This document shows, piece by piece, positions 44,345 to 52,779 of a DNA stretch of 64,000 nucleotides. The notes under the pieces are model-generated. The model saw only the letters and a program-made list of their open reading frames with translations. It had not been told where the DNA came from and did no database searches. The DNA comes from Gemmataceae bacterium (GTDB lineage Bacteria; Planctomycetota; Planctomycetia; Gemmatales; Gemmataceae), in contig JAHBXO010000003.1 in the NCBI GenBank assembly GCA_019636445.1, positions 62,001 through 126,000 of the forward strand, in the 5' to 3' direction. The position numbers and the translations under genes are program-made. Each line of letters starts with the position of its first letter. Within the stretch, counting starts at the first letter, position 1.

Positions 44345-45198
44345 GGCCGGCCTCCAGGGGTTGCGGCGAATTTCATCTTGAGTTCAAGCGGAACAAGTTG
44401 ATTCAAACTGCCGGATTGGAATCCGGTGAGATCGAGCGAGACAAAGCGGAAACCGATCCGACGGAACTCCTCGTCGATTCGTTTCCGCAGGACACTACCC
44501 GCCAGACGCTCGAGCTGTTCGGGTTCCACTTCGATCCGGGCGAGATCGCCCTCGTGATAACGGACGCGGCACACTCGCATCCCGAGTTCGCGAAGGAAAG
44601 TCTCGGCCCGTTCGATGCGCAGCGTACGTTCGGGCGTGACCGCGAGGCCGGGCGCGAGCCGACTCGACAAGCACGGGGACGCGGGTTTGTCCCACACGGG
44701 CAATCGCCATTGTTTCGCCAATTCGCGCACGTCCGCCTTCGTGAATCCGGCCTCCTGAAGCGGATGACGGACATGGTGTTCCGCGGCCGCCATCAGTCCC
44801 GGCCGGTAGTCGCCGGCGTCATCGAGATTCGCACCGGAGCAAATCGTGTCGATACCGAGTTCGGGCAGGAGCGATTCAATGCGGTTATAGAGTTCGGTCT
44901 TGCAGAAGTAGCAGCGAGCGCCGTCGTTGGCGGCGTAGGCCGGGTCGTCGAACTCGGCGGTGCGGACGACAAGATGTCGAATCCCGATCGAATCCGCCAG
45001 CGTAACCGCTTCGGCCAGTTCCGCACGCGGCACGCTGGGGCTGTCGGCCGTCACGGCGACGGCGTCCGCACCGAGCGCGATTGCTGCGGCCTTCGCGACA
45101 ACGGCGCTGTCGACACCGCCGCTGAATGCGACCGCGACGCGACCGAGGCTCGCGAGCACGGCCAGGAGACGGTCACGTTTATCAGAGAGATCGTCCAT
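44341..45198 (-). CDS. larE: ATP-dependent sacrificial sulfur transferase LarE-like
   Basis: 285 residues. The PP-loop SGGVDS (26-31) adenylates the substrate. Cys176 in KPASPCLSSRLAPG lies exactly where L. plantarum LarE has its sacrificial cysteine. GARCYFCKTELYNRI and the dimer region also match. LarE sulfurates the pyridine precursor of the nickel-pincer nucleotide of lactate racemase. LarB and LarC are not in this window, so the partner pathway must be elsewhere or the substrate may differ. It starts three bases after the aminotransferase gene. Confidence 0.88.
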   Translation of the reverse strand: MDDLSDKRDRLLAVLASLGRVAVAFSGGVDSAVVAKAAAIALGADAVAVTADSPSVPRAELAEAVTLADSIGIRHLVVRTAEFDDPAYAANDGARCYFCKTELYNRIESLLPELGIDTICSGANLDDAGDYRPGLMAAAEHHVRHPLQEAGFTKADVRELAKQWRLPVWDKPASPCLSSRLAPGLAVTPERTLRIERAETFLRELGMRVCRVRYHEGDLARIEVEPEQLERLAGSVLRKRIDEEFRRIGFRFVSLDLTGFQSGSLNQLVPLELKMKFAATPGGRP

Positions 45199-45201
45199 TC
45201 G

Positions 45202-46056
45202 TTATTGTCGCACGGCGGCCGTGAACCGTTCGCGGAGTCGTTGGGTGATCGGGCCTTGTTTCCCGCTGCCGATGACGCGGCCATCGACCTTCGTGACGGC
45301 AATGACTTCCGCCGCCGTCCCGGTGAGGAAGAGTTCATCCGCGACGTAGACGTCGTGACGGGTGAGCGTCGCCTCCGCGAACGGTACGCCGTCTCCCTTC
45401 GCGAGGTCGATCACGAAATTCCGCGTGATGCCTTCGAGAATGCCAGCGTCGATCGGGGGAGTCTTCAGCACACCATTCTTCACGATGAAGAGGTTGTCGC
45501 CTGTGCACTCGGCGACTTCTCCCTTGTGGTTCAACATGATCGCTTCCAGACAGTTCGCCCGGATGGCCTCGATCTTCGCGAGGATGTTATTCAGATAATT
45601 CAGCGACTTGATGCGCGGGTTCACCGCGTTCGGGTGGTTGCGCGTGTACGACGACGTGATGATTTCGAGACCGTTCTCGTACAGTTCCTTTGGATACAAG
45701 CTGATGTCGTCGACGATGACGATGACGTTCGGTTCGCACTTGCGCGGATCGAGGCCAAGGCTGCCCGGCCCGCGCGTCACGATGAGGCGGATATAGCCTT
45801 CGGCCTTATTGTTCGCGGCGACGGTGTCTTCAACGGCCTTCGACATTTGTGCCGGAGTGAGCGGAATCGTCAGCGCGATCGCCTTGGCCGACTCGTACAG
45901 CCGTTCGATGTGCTCCTTGTGTTTGAAGACCTTGCCCGCATAGATGCGGATGCCTTCGAAGACTCCATCGCCGTAGAGCAGCCCATGATCGTAGACGCTG
46001 ATCTTGGCGTCGTACTTGTCGAAGAGTTGTCCGTTGATCCAGACTCGCGTGGACAT
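45202..46056 (-). CDS. ilvE: Branched-chain amino acid aminotransferase-like (fold type IV)
   Basis: 284 residues. PLP enzyme of fold type IV: KISVYDHGLLYGDGVFEGIRIY at the N-terminus, PLP-lysine in NPRIKSLNYLNNILAKIEA, ECTGDNLFIVKNG and GITRNFVIDLA near the phosphate site. The pattern fits branched-chain aminotransferase better than aminodeoxychorismate lyase or D-alanine aminotransferase, although family members are hard to separate. It would perform the last step of Val/Leu/Ile synthesis, linking functionally to cimA far downstream. larE follows after three bases. Confidence 0.85.
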   Translation of the reverse strand: MSTRVWINGQLFDKYDAKISVYDHGLLYGDGVFEGIRIYAGKVFKHKEHIERLYESAKAIALTIPLTPAQMSKAVEDTVAANNKAEGYIRLIVTRGPGSLGLDPRKCEPNVIVIVDDISLYPKELYENGLEIITSSYTRNHPNAVNPRIKSLNYLNNILAKIEAIRANCLEAIMLNHKGEVAECTGDNLFIVKNGVLKTPPIDAGILEGITRNFVIDLAKGDGVPFAEATLTRHDVYVADELFLTGTAAEVIAVTKVDGRVIGSGKQGPITQRLRERFTAAVRQ

Positions 46057-46096
46057 CCGAAAGCTCCGGGAAAGCGTATTATCGCGGCAGGCAAGA

Positions 46097-47002
46097 CTAG
46101 AGTTTCAGTCCTGCGAGGGAACCGATGGTGGGCAGTTGCCGGATTGCGTCCTTCAAACGACTCTCGTCGTCGATTGCTTGAATCGCCGCTTCGAGTTCCT
46201 TTGGAATGCCACCGAACTTTTGTTCCAGGAATGCAACGAGCGAAATCCGCAATCCTTCCACGCGGCCTTCAACACGACCTTCGACACGACCTTCGACACG
46301 ACCTTCCAGACGCCCCCGTTCGAGGCCTTTTGTCAAGATGGCGCGATATGTCGACGATTCTTCCATCTCTTGGACTCCAAGGAACAACGACCCTATGACA
46401 TTCTCATCATACCGCAGACCCATCAGAATGTAACTGCTCACGAGCAACCGATCCTGCTTGCCTTCGTCGGCAACCTCATCGCGAATCCGTTCGGCTAATC
46501 GCCGAACCAACTCCGGCAGTCGATCCGCAGCGTCGTCGGTAAGCAGCCCCAAGGGCGCCGTTCCCAATCCGCCCGCCAACAACACATCGGCCGATTGTTC
46601 CCAGATACGAACGATATCGTAGTCGAATTGCAAGTATCGCCGACCATCGACGTGTTCTCGCGTGTAGACGCCGTTCAGGACACTGGCCACGGCGTCGCGA
46701 CGAAGGAGGATCGCGACGGATCGAACCGGCTCGGCGAAACGATCGTGCAGTAGCGTGTTGTATAAGTGGATTCGCTGCGGGAGGGAACCGCCCCAGGACG
46801 ATTGCAGCTCGAGATGGATCAACCCCGCCCCGCCCGGAAGGCGGAACACTTTGTCGGCCATCGGCTGGACCGTCGAAAGATCGGGATCGATCGGTTCAAG
46901 TCGACCTTCGGGCAATCCGAAAATCGGCGCGAGCCAGACCATCCAGTCCGGAGAAAACTCGTCGACGATCTGCTTGAGAATCGCATCGAATGGCTTGGAC
47001 AT
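46097..47002 (-). CDS. Rpn-like PD-(D/E)XK nuclease/putative transposase-family protein with RVEG repeats
   Basis: 301 residues. The N-terminal domain shows the PD-(D/E)XK-type core [14 protein letters not shown]...[12 protein letters not shown] (Asp, then Glu-x-Gln) as in Rpn/YhgA-like recombination-promoting nucleases. The central region is helical. A low-complexity run near residues 231-248 repeats Gly-Arg-Val-Glu, followed by [15 protein letters not shown] and a helical C-terminal tail. The ABC ATP-binding gene lies just upstream. Host function is unclear; it is not flanked by inverted repeats. Confidence 0.78.
   Translation of the reverse strand: MSKPFDAILKQIVDEFSPDWMVWLAPIFGLPEGRLEPIDPDLSTVQPMADKVFRLPGGAGLIHLELQSSWGGSLPQRIHLYNTLLHDRFAEPVRSVAILLRRDAVASVLNGVYTREHVDGRRYLQFDYDIVRIWEQSADVLLAGGLGTAPLGLLTDDAADRLPELVRRLAERIRDEVADEGKQDRLLVSSYILMGLRYDENVIGSLFLGVQEMEESSTYRAILTKGLERGRLEGRVEGRVEGRVEGRVEGLRISLVAFLEQKFGGIPKELEAAIQAIDDESRLKDAIRQLPTIGSLAGLKL
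46254..46313 (-). repeat. Twelve-base coding tandem repeat in the Rpn-like gene
   Basis: Five tandem 12-base units related to CCTTCGACACGA on the plus strand, the two central ones identical. On the coding strand they encode the GRVEG-type repeat. The unit length is a multiple of three, so copy-number change would keep the frame. Confidence 0.88.
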
Positions 47003-47009
47003 CTCGGAT

Positions 47010-47738
47010 TTATACGGCGGCCTGCATCAGCCGGGGGCGAAAGGTCGGCCCTTTTTCTTCCACGACACGCCCGCCGGCGAGTCGGATCGTGCGGTGCGTT
47101 GTCCCAGCCATCTCCAGGTTGTGGGTTACCATGACGATCGTCACGCGGTCTTGGCGGTTCAGATCGTGCAGAAGCTCAAGAATCTCGTTCCCCTTCTCGG
47201 CGTCGAGGTTGCCGGTGGGTTCGTCGGCAAGAAGGACACGGGGACGTTGAAGCAGCGCCCGCGCGATGGCGCAGCGCTGCATCTCGCCGCCGGACATTTC
47301 GCGAGGCTTGTGGGTTTTTCGATGGGACAAACCGACGCGTTCGAAGAGTTCATCGGCCCGACGGCGCCACTGCCGTCGCGTTTGCATCCAGCCGAGGAAC
47401 GAGTTCGAGATGTACGCCGGCATGAGGGCATTGTCGATCGCGGAGAGTTCCGGCAGCAGGTGATAAAACTGGAAGACGTAGCCGAACGTGCGATTGCGGA
47501 CGGCGTCGCGCTCGCGGTTCGAGAGATTGTCGAGCCGTTTCCCGTCGAGTGAAATGGTCCCGGAATCGGGCGCGTCGAGCGTGCCGAGTACGTGCAAGAG
47601 CGTGCTCTTGCCGGAACCGGATGCGCCCACGATGCTCATGAACTCGCCGTCGCGCACGGCGAGCGACACGCCGTTGAGCACGCGCACGATGTCCGCATTG
47701 CGACGATAGGTTTTCGTGAGGTTCTCGGCCGTTAACAT
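47010..47738 (-). CDS. ABC transporter ATP-binding protein, LolD/MacB-like
   Basis: 242 residues. Walker [11 protein letters not shown]-loop in [12 protein letters not shown], signature [15 protein letters not shown] and Walker [13 protein letters not shown] are complete; [15 protein letters not shown] is typical of the LolD/MacB/FtsE group. It lies 12 bases downstream of an FtsX-fold permease gene, with which it should form a lipoprotein-release or mechanotransmission-type ABC complex at the cytoplasmic membrane. Confidence 0.9.
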   Translation of the reverse strand: MLTAENLTKTYRRNADIVRVLNGVSLAVRDGEFMSIVGASGSGKSTLLHVLGTLDAPDSGTISLDGKRLDNLSNRERDAVRNRTFGYVFQFYHLLPELSAIDNALMPAYISNSFLGWMQTRRQWRRRADELFERVGLSHRKTHKPREMSGGEMQRCAIARALLQRPRVLLADEPTGNLDAEKGNEILELLHDLNRQDRVTIVMVTHNLEMAGTTHRTIRLAGGRVVEEKGPTFRPRLMQAAV

Positions 47739-47750
47739 CGACGCTCCCGG

Positions 47751-49235
47751 TCATTCGAAACGGAGGGCCTGGATCGGGCGCAGCCGTGCGGCGCGCCAGG
47801 CGGGCAAGAAACTGGAGCCGATTGCGACGAGCATCGCCCCGACATTCACGATCAGGACCGTGGCGGTTTCCACGTTCGTGGGAATCTTGTCGAAGTAATA
47901 CACCGACCGGTCGAAGAGTTGCTGGCCGGTCTGTTCGTTCACGAACGTCTCGATCTCGTTGATATTGCAGGTGATGCCGAGCCCCAGCGCCGTGCCCGCT
48001 CCGCAGCCGACCACGCCAAGGAGGAACGCGTACCAGACGAAAATCCCCATCACCCCGCGATTGGAGGCACCCAGCGATTTGAGAATCCCGATGTCACGGA
48101 TTTTCTCCGCGACGATCATGGTGAAGATCGCGAGGATGCTGAAACCGGCAACGCCGACGATCAAAAACAGCAGCAGGTTCAGGATGCCCCGCTCGATATC
48201 GATGGCCGAGAGCAACGGCCCCTGATGATCTTCCCAAGTCGCGGCGCGGGCCTCGTATTTGCCGAAGAGCTTCTGAATTTCGTTCGAAACGTGTGGCTTC
48301 ACGAAGGAATAGCCTTTCGGGCAGTCCTCCGTCACTTTGATCTGCAGGTGGGTCACGCGTTCGTCCATTTTCCGTAATCGTTGCAGGTCCGGAAGGTCCA
48401 TGTAGATGAACTGGCTGTCGTACTCGCTCATTTCCGACTTGAAATAGTCCACGACCACGTAAGTGCCCCACACAGGCCGCATCTCGTTCGCGGCGAGCGT
48501 GGCGATCATGACGTGGTCGCCGGGGCGCAGACCGGGAACTTCCTCCACCTGCCCGGTCTCCGGATTCTTGTAGCGGAAGTGCGCCAGGGAATGCCCGACG
48601 ATGATCCCGGTCGGTTTCGGCGCCTCGAACTGCGGCAGGTTCGGTGCCGGCACCGGAGGCAACGGGATCGTCGATTGGTCTTCGACGATCTTGGGCCCCT
48701 GACCGAGAAAGTCCTCCGCCGGCGGCGCGACGGGGATCGGCTCGCGTGCCATCGCTTCAAGCCGTACGTTCTTCTCGAACAACGCGAGGGCGTCCGGCGT
48801 CAAATCGAACGACGGATGGGTTGAGTTCTTCTGCCGAGTGAGATACTGGCCGAATCCGCCCACCTTGGTCTGTTTGGCGGGATCGACCCCCATGAGCTTG
48901 ATCGGCTTGACGACGTTCATGCCCCGGAAGTTGAATTGGATCGTGCCGACCACTTCCACGGTGGGTGCCACGGTATCGACGTATTTCCCGGCCGACGACT
49001 GGCGGATGCGGTCTTCGAGAAGCTGCGGGTGCAGGTCGAAACCGGAGAAGTTGTCGGTCTCGACGATCACATCGGCGAGGACGCCGCGCAGGCGGTCTTT
49101 GAGTTTGTTCGAAAAGCCGCTCATGACGCTGTTCACCACGATGAGCGTGGCGACGCCCAACATGATGCTGACGATGCAGACGAACGCCAGATATCGTGTC
49201 CGGAGGTATTTCAGGCAGAGAAGAAACTTGTACAT
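47751..49235 (-). CDS. LolC/LolE-type ABC transporter permease
   Basis: 494 residues with an N-terminal TM helix (YLAFVCIVSIMLGVATLIVV), a large periplasmic domain of about 300 residues, and three C-terminal TM helices (LLLFLIVGVAGFSILAIFTMI; FVWYAFLLGVVGCGAG; VETATVLIVNVGAMLVAIGSS). Segments EKIRDIGILKSLGASNRG and the final PAWRAARLRPIQALRFE are hallmarks of the FtsX/LolCE permease family. It pairs with the ATPase downstream. The complex probably extracts lipoproteins or acts on the envelope; only one permease gene is present, so it would be a homodimer or use another subunit elsewhere. Confidence 0.9.
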   Translation of the reverse strand: MYKFLLCLKYLRTRYLAFVCIVSIMLGVATLIVVNSVMSGFSNKLKDRLRGVLADVIVETDNFSGFDLHPQLLEDRIRQSSAGKYVDTVAPTVEVVGTIQFNFRGMNVVKPIKLMGVDPAKQTKVGGFGQYLTRQKNSTHPSFDLTPDALALFEKNVRLEAMAREPIPVAPPAEDFLGQGPKIVEDQSTIPLPPVPAPNLPQFEAPKPTGIIVGHSLAHFRYKNPETGQVEEVPGLRPGDHVMIATLAANEMRPVWGTYVVVDYFKSEMSEYDSQFIYMDLPDLQRLRKMDERVTHLQIKVTEDCPKGYSFVKPHVSNEIQKLFGKYEARAATWEDHQGPLLSAIDIERGILNLLLFLIVGVAGFSILAIFTMIVAEKIRDIGILKSLGASNRGVMGIFVWYAFLLGVVGCGAGTALGLGITCNINEIETFVNEQTGQQLFDRSVYYFDKIPTNVETATVLIVNVGAMLVAIGSSFLPAWRAARLRPIQALRFE

Positions 49236-49461
49236 GCGAGACCCCGCGGACGTCGTATCCCGAATCGGAGAACTTGTAGCAGATGGGAAAAATCTGCGGA
49301 AGCCGAAGTTGTGAGACCGAAGGAGAGTTGGGCCGAGGGACGGAATTTCGGACGCTGTCGCAATCGGCGTTCATGGTCTGGCGGGGAAAATCGTCCCAAT
49401 CGATGCGACCGTGAACTAGGGTACGGTGCCTGTAACGCGTCGATCCGCCGGGGATGTCGAA

Positions 49462-51993
49462 GTGCCCATTGATTGCCCCTACTGTCAGGCTCATCACGAC
49501 GGCGCGCTGTCCACGCACGGGTTGCCGTTCCATCGCTGCCCGACCTGCAACCGGTTTTTCCCGTCCGCGAGCCGCGCCAAGAAACTGAACGATTCCCACT
49601 CAGTTGCGACCGCGACCTCCTCCTCCGTGGCACAGGTGGCTGTGGCCGCCGATCCCTCGACGCGAACGCCGATCATGCGCGGCCGGTCGATGGCGACTCG
49701 CGAACCGGCCGTCGCGGACTACCCGCCCTCGTTCCTCACGCCCGGCCCCACCACACGACCGCAAGTGCCCGGTTTTCAGATCGAGCGAGTCTTGGGCCGT
49801 GGCGGCATGGGCACTGTATACCTCGCCCGTCAGTTGTCGCTCGACCGACCGGTCGCGCTGAAAGTCATGAGTCGCCGCTGGGCGAACGACCCGGTCTTCG
49901 TCGCCCGCTTCACCCGCGAGGCATTCGCCGCCGCGCAGCTAAACCACCCAAACCTCGTCCAAGTCTACGACATCGGCGAAGTGGAAGGCACGAAGTTCTT
50001 TAGTATGGAGTTCGTCGCCGGCCGGTCGATTTCCGACATGATCCGGGACGACGGCAAATTCGATCCGGAAACGGCCGTCGGGTACATTCTCCAAGCAGCC
50101 CGCGGACTGAAACTCGCCCACGATCGCGGCATGATCCACCGCGACATCAAACCGGATAATCTCCTGGTCGATTCCCACGGGCTGGTGAAAGTCGCGGATC
50201 TGGGGCTCGTGAAGACGCCCGACCTTGCTCACGACGCCGACAAACTCGATTCCGACGCGGCCTCCCCGAGTGGCCTGTACACGATTCCGAACGACATGAC
50301 CGGCTGCCGCATGGCACTCGGCACGCCCGCATACATGTCCCCGGAGCAGTGCCGCGACGCCGCCGCCGTCGACCACCGCGCCGACATCTATTCCCTCGGC
50401 TGCACCCTTTATGTGATGGTCACCGGCCGCCAGCCCTTCGACGGCGATACCGCCGTCGAACTCATGACCGCGCATGCGTACAAGCCGTTGGTTCCGCCCG
50501 AGGAGATCGCCAATCGCGTGCCCAAAGAGCTTTCATCCGTCATTCAGAAGATGATGGCGAAACACCCCGGCGAGCGGTTTCAGTCGATGGGCGAAGTCGT
50601 TCGCACCCTCGAGCAATGGCTCGGCATCCACACCACGAAACAGGTTTCCGCGCGGGAAGAGCAGATCGCGGTGCTCGAACGCGCCGTCGAGCGATTCAAT
50701 TTCGCTCCCGTCGTGATCCAGCGGACTCGAGTGCTCACCGGCTTCCTGACCGGTTGCCTGCTGGCCGCCGTCGTTCTGACGTTTCTCGGGCGGCTCGGCT
50801 GGGCCTTCGGACTCGCCGGCATGGTGCTCCAGTCTGCGGCCGTCTATTTCGTCCTAAACGGTCTCGCACGACGCACCCACCTCTTCCGTCGGGTTCGTCA
50901 ACTGATCGCCGGATTCTCGATTGGGGACTGGCTGGTCTGCTTTGGTTGCGTCGCACTCTTCGGCATCCTCCTCTGGATGCTCAAGCTGTTCTGGATCTGG
51001 GTCGGCTTTGGCGTCATCGGCGCGGGGTTGGCGATCGCTTTCCGAACCGCTTTCGACCGTCCACTCGATGCCGTCCGCCGGTCGGCTCTCACGGAGTGCG
51101 ACCGTCTCCTGCGCCGGCTCCGGGCCGACGGTCAGGACGAAGATCAACTTCGACTCTTCGTGGCGAAATATGCAGGCCGCCAGTGGGAAGAATTCTTCGA
51201 AGAGCTTTTCGGTTACGAAGCCAAGCTCGCCGCCCGCTCGCAACTGCTCCGCGGCGAGTGCGCCGGACAGCGAGAGCGTCACGCGGCCTGGCGCGAGCCG
51301 ATCTTCCAGCTTATCGACTGGATCGAACATTCCCGCCGACGCGAGCGCGAGCGTTCGCTCTTCGTGCAGATCGAAACCGCGCGCCTCGCCGCGACCGGTC
51401 TGCGAGCACGGGTCGCGCGATCCCGCGCGGAGGCCGTCGCCGACGACCTCTTGAACAACGTCAGCGCCATCCGGGTTGCCGAACAACACCGCCGCGAACT
51501 CGGCGTGAACGGCGAACCCTCCGGGACCTCCGGCACCGTGGAATCGGTCCGCCGACTCATCGCCGGGCAACCGGCCGCGAAATCTCCGGCGAATACGGAC
51601 TGGCTGGGCTGGGGCATCTGGGCCGTCAGCGGACCGCATGTCCGCCTCGCATTTGCAATTCTGCTCCTGTCCGGCGGCAGCGCATGGGCCATTCAAAACC
51701 TCTGGGTCGCGGCCGGACCGGTCTACCAACCACTCCAGCTGCCGTATCTTCCGTCCGTCTGGACGGCGTGGATCGACAATGCGACGGTCGGTTGGGCCGG
51801 CATCCTGCTCATTGCCTCGCTGTTCCATCGGGGGCCGTGGATGTCGGTTCTCGTGCTATCGGGTGCCGCGGTGTGCGTGTTCGCGCACCGATTGGCCGCG
51901 ATTCCGAGTGTTGAACCGATTCGCGACTTCCATGTCGCCGCGATGCTGGGCACCGTACTTGCGCTCGTTGGATACCGGTTGGGTCGAAGGTAA
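49462..51993 (+). CDS. Zinc-ribbon Ser/Thr kinase with polytopic membrane C-terminus
   Basis: 843 residues from the GTG at 49462, which has GGGGA seven bases upstream; a GTG at 49426 would add 12 residues. A zinc ribbon opens the protein (IDCPYCQAHHD...FHRCPTCNRFF). A Hanks kinase domain follows (about 95-365): LGRGGMGTVYLARQ, VALKVM, HRDIKPDNLLV, DLGLVKT (DFG as DLG) and GTPAYMSPEQ. The rest holds TM helices in two groups (about 410-460 and 480-520; then three near 710-830) with a long cytoplasmic helical region between. It may link an intracellular zinc-binding sensor to membrane signalling; no ligand is known. Confidence 0.87.
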   Translation: MPIDCPYCQAHHDGALSTHGLPFHRCPTCNRFFPSASRAKKLNDSHSVATATSSSVAQVAVAADPSTRTPIMRGRSMATREPAVADYPPSFLTPGPTTRPQVPGFQIERVLGRGGMGTVYLARQLSLDRPVALKVMSRRWANDPVFVARFTREAFAAAQLNHPNLVQVYDIGEVEGTKFFSMEFVAGRSISDMIRDDGKFDPETAVGYILQAARGLKLAHDRGMIHRDIKPDNLLVDSHGLVKVADLGLVKTPDLAHDADKLDSDAASPSGLYTIPNDMTGCRMALGTPAYMSPEQCRDAAAVDHRADIYSLGCTLYVMVTGRQPFDGDTAVELMTAHAYKPLVPPEEIANRVPKELSSVIQKMMAKHPGERFQSMGEVVRTLEQWLGIHTTKQVSAREEQIAVLERAVERFNFAPVVIQRTRVLTGFLTGCLLAAVVLTFLGRLGWAFGLAGMVLQSAAVYFVLNGLARRTHLFRRVRQLIAGFSIGDWLVCFGCVALFGILLWMLKLFWIWVGFGVIGAGLAIAFRTAFDRPLDAVRRSALTECDRLLRRLRADGQDEDQLRLFVAKYAGRQWEEFFEELFGYEAKLAARSQLLRGECAGQRERHAAWREPIFQLIDWIEHSRRRERERSLFVQIETARLAATGLRARVARSRAEAVADDLLNNVSAIRVAEQHRRELGVNGEPSGTSGTVESVRRLIAGQPAAKSPANTDWLGWGIWAVSGPHVRLAFAILLLSGGSAWAIQNLWVAAGPVYQPLQLPYLPSVWTAWIDNATVGWAGILLIASLFHRGPWMSVLVLSGAAVCVFAHRLAAIPSVEPIRDFHVAAMLGTVLALVGYRLGRR

Positions 51994-52110
51994 CGAATCG
52001 AGCGACCGGTCGTGCGGTGCTATGGACGATTCCGACGTGCTAACCGCAGGTTGGGTGGTATCCTGTACGGTATGGACCGTAAAGTTTTGCTCCGTTACCG
52101 GAAACCCCAA

Positions 52111-52704
52111 ATGCGATCGGTTTGCGCAGTCATCTTCATCGCGGTCTCAGCCATCAACCTTCCTGCCGCCGAACCGACCGGCACCGCGGCCGTGACGATC
52201 CATGTTCCCGTCGGAGCTACGTTGTTCATCAATGGGCAACCGACGCAGCAGATGACGGCCGTTCGGCGATTCGTAACGCCCGAACTCGCGATCGGAAAGC
52301 GATTCCGGTACAACCTGGAGGCGACCTACACCTGGGACGGCGAAGAGGTAACGAAGAAGTCCAGCATCGAAGTGATGGCCGGCGGATCGATCTCGTTGGA
52401 CCTGACGAAAGGTGAAACGGTAGTGAAGCCGCCTCCGCCGCCGGAACCGGAAGTGAAGCCCGAGCCGAAGCCGGAACCAAAACCCGAGCCCAAGCCGCCG
52501 ATGAAGCCGATGCCGGAGCCGAGGAAGCCGGAATTGCCGCCGGCCCCGCGTCCGGAGTCTCCAAAACCAGCCGAACCGAAACCGGTGCCTCCGCCTCAAC
52601 CGCCGGCACCGAAACCCGAGCCGAAGCCGGCCGAGCCGAAACCGGAACCGCAGCGCCCTCTGGCCCCGCCGCCACGCGAACACCAACGAAACAAGGGAAA
52701 ATGA
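52111..52704 (+). CDS. Secreted TIGR03000-type protein with proline-lysine tail
   Basis: 197 residues from the ATG at 52111, which gives the clean signal peptide MRSVCAVIFIAVSAINLPAA; an ATG at 52072 would add 13 residues. Residues 25-100 match the TIGR03000 domain of planctomycetes (VTIHVPVGATLFINGQPT, RRFVTPELAIGKRFRYNLEA). The C-terminal 95 residues are mainly Pro, Lys and Glu, with runs of PEPK, an extended polycationic/acidic tail likely to interact with envelope polymers. Followed by a rho-independent terminator. Confidence 0.8.
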   Translation: MRSVCAVIFIAVSAINLPAAEPTGTAAVTIHVPVGATLFINGQPTQQMTAVRRFVTPELAIGKRFRYNLEATYTWDGEEVTKKSSIEVMAGGSISLDLTKGETVVKPPPPPEPEVKPEPKPEPKPEPKPPMKPMPEPRKPELPPAPRPESPKPAEPKPVPPPQPPAPKPEPKPAEPKPEPQRPLAPPPREHQRNKGK

Positions 52705-52711
52705 ACGATCG

Positions 52712-52735
52712 ACCCACCCGCGAGGGTGGGTTTTT
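52712..52735 (+). terminator. Intrinsic terminator after the TIGR03000 gene
   Basis: A perfect 8-bp stem ACCCACCC/GGGTGGGT (52712-52719, 52724-52731), four-base loop, followed by TTTT. It begins seven bases after the stop at 52704. Confidence 0.88.
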
Positions 52736-52779
52736 CGTTGCGCCCCGCTATTCCAAATAAGTCCGCTCGAGCGACCGCC

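Noticed and set aside
46097..47002. Transposase of an insertion sequence.
   Set aside because: Rpn/YhgA-like proteins are often labelled as transposases, but no terminal inverted repeats or target duplication flank the gene.
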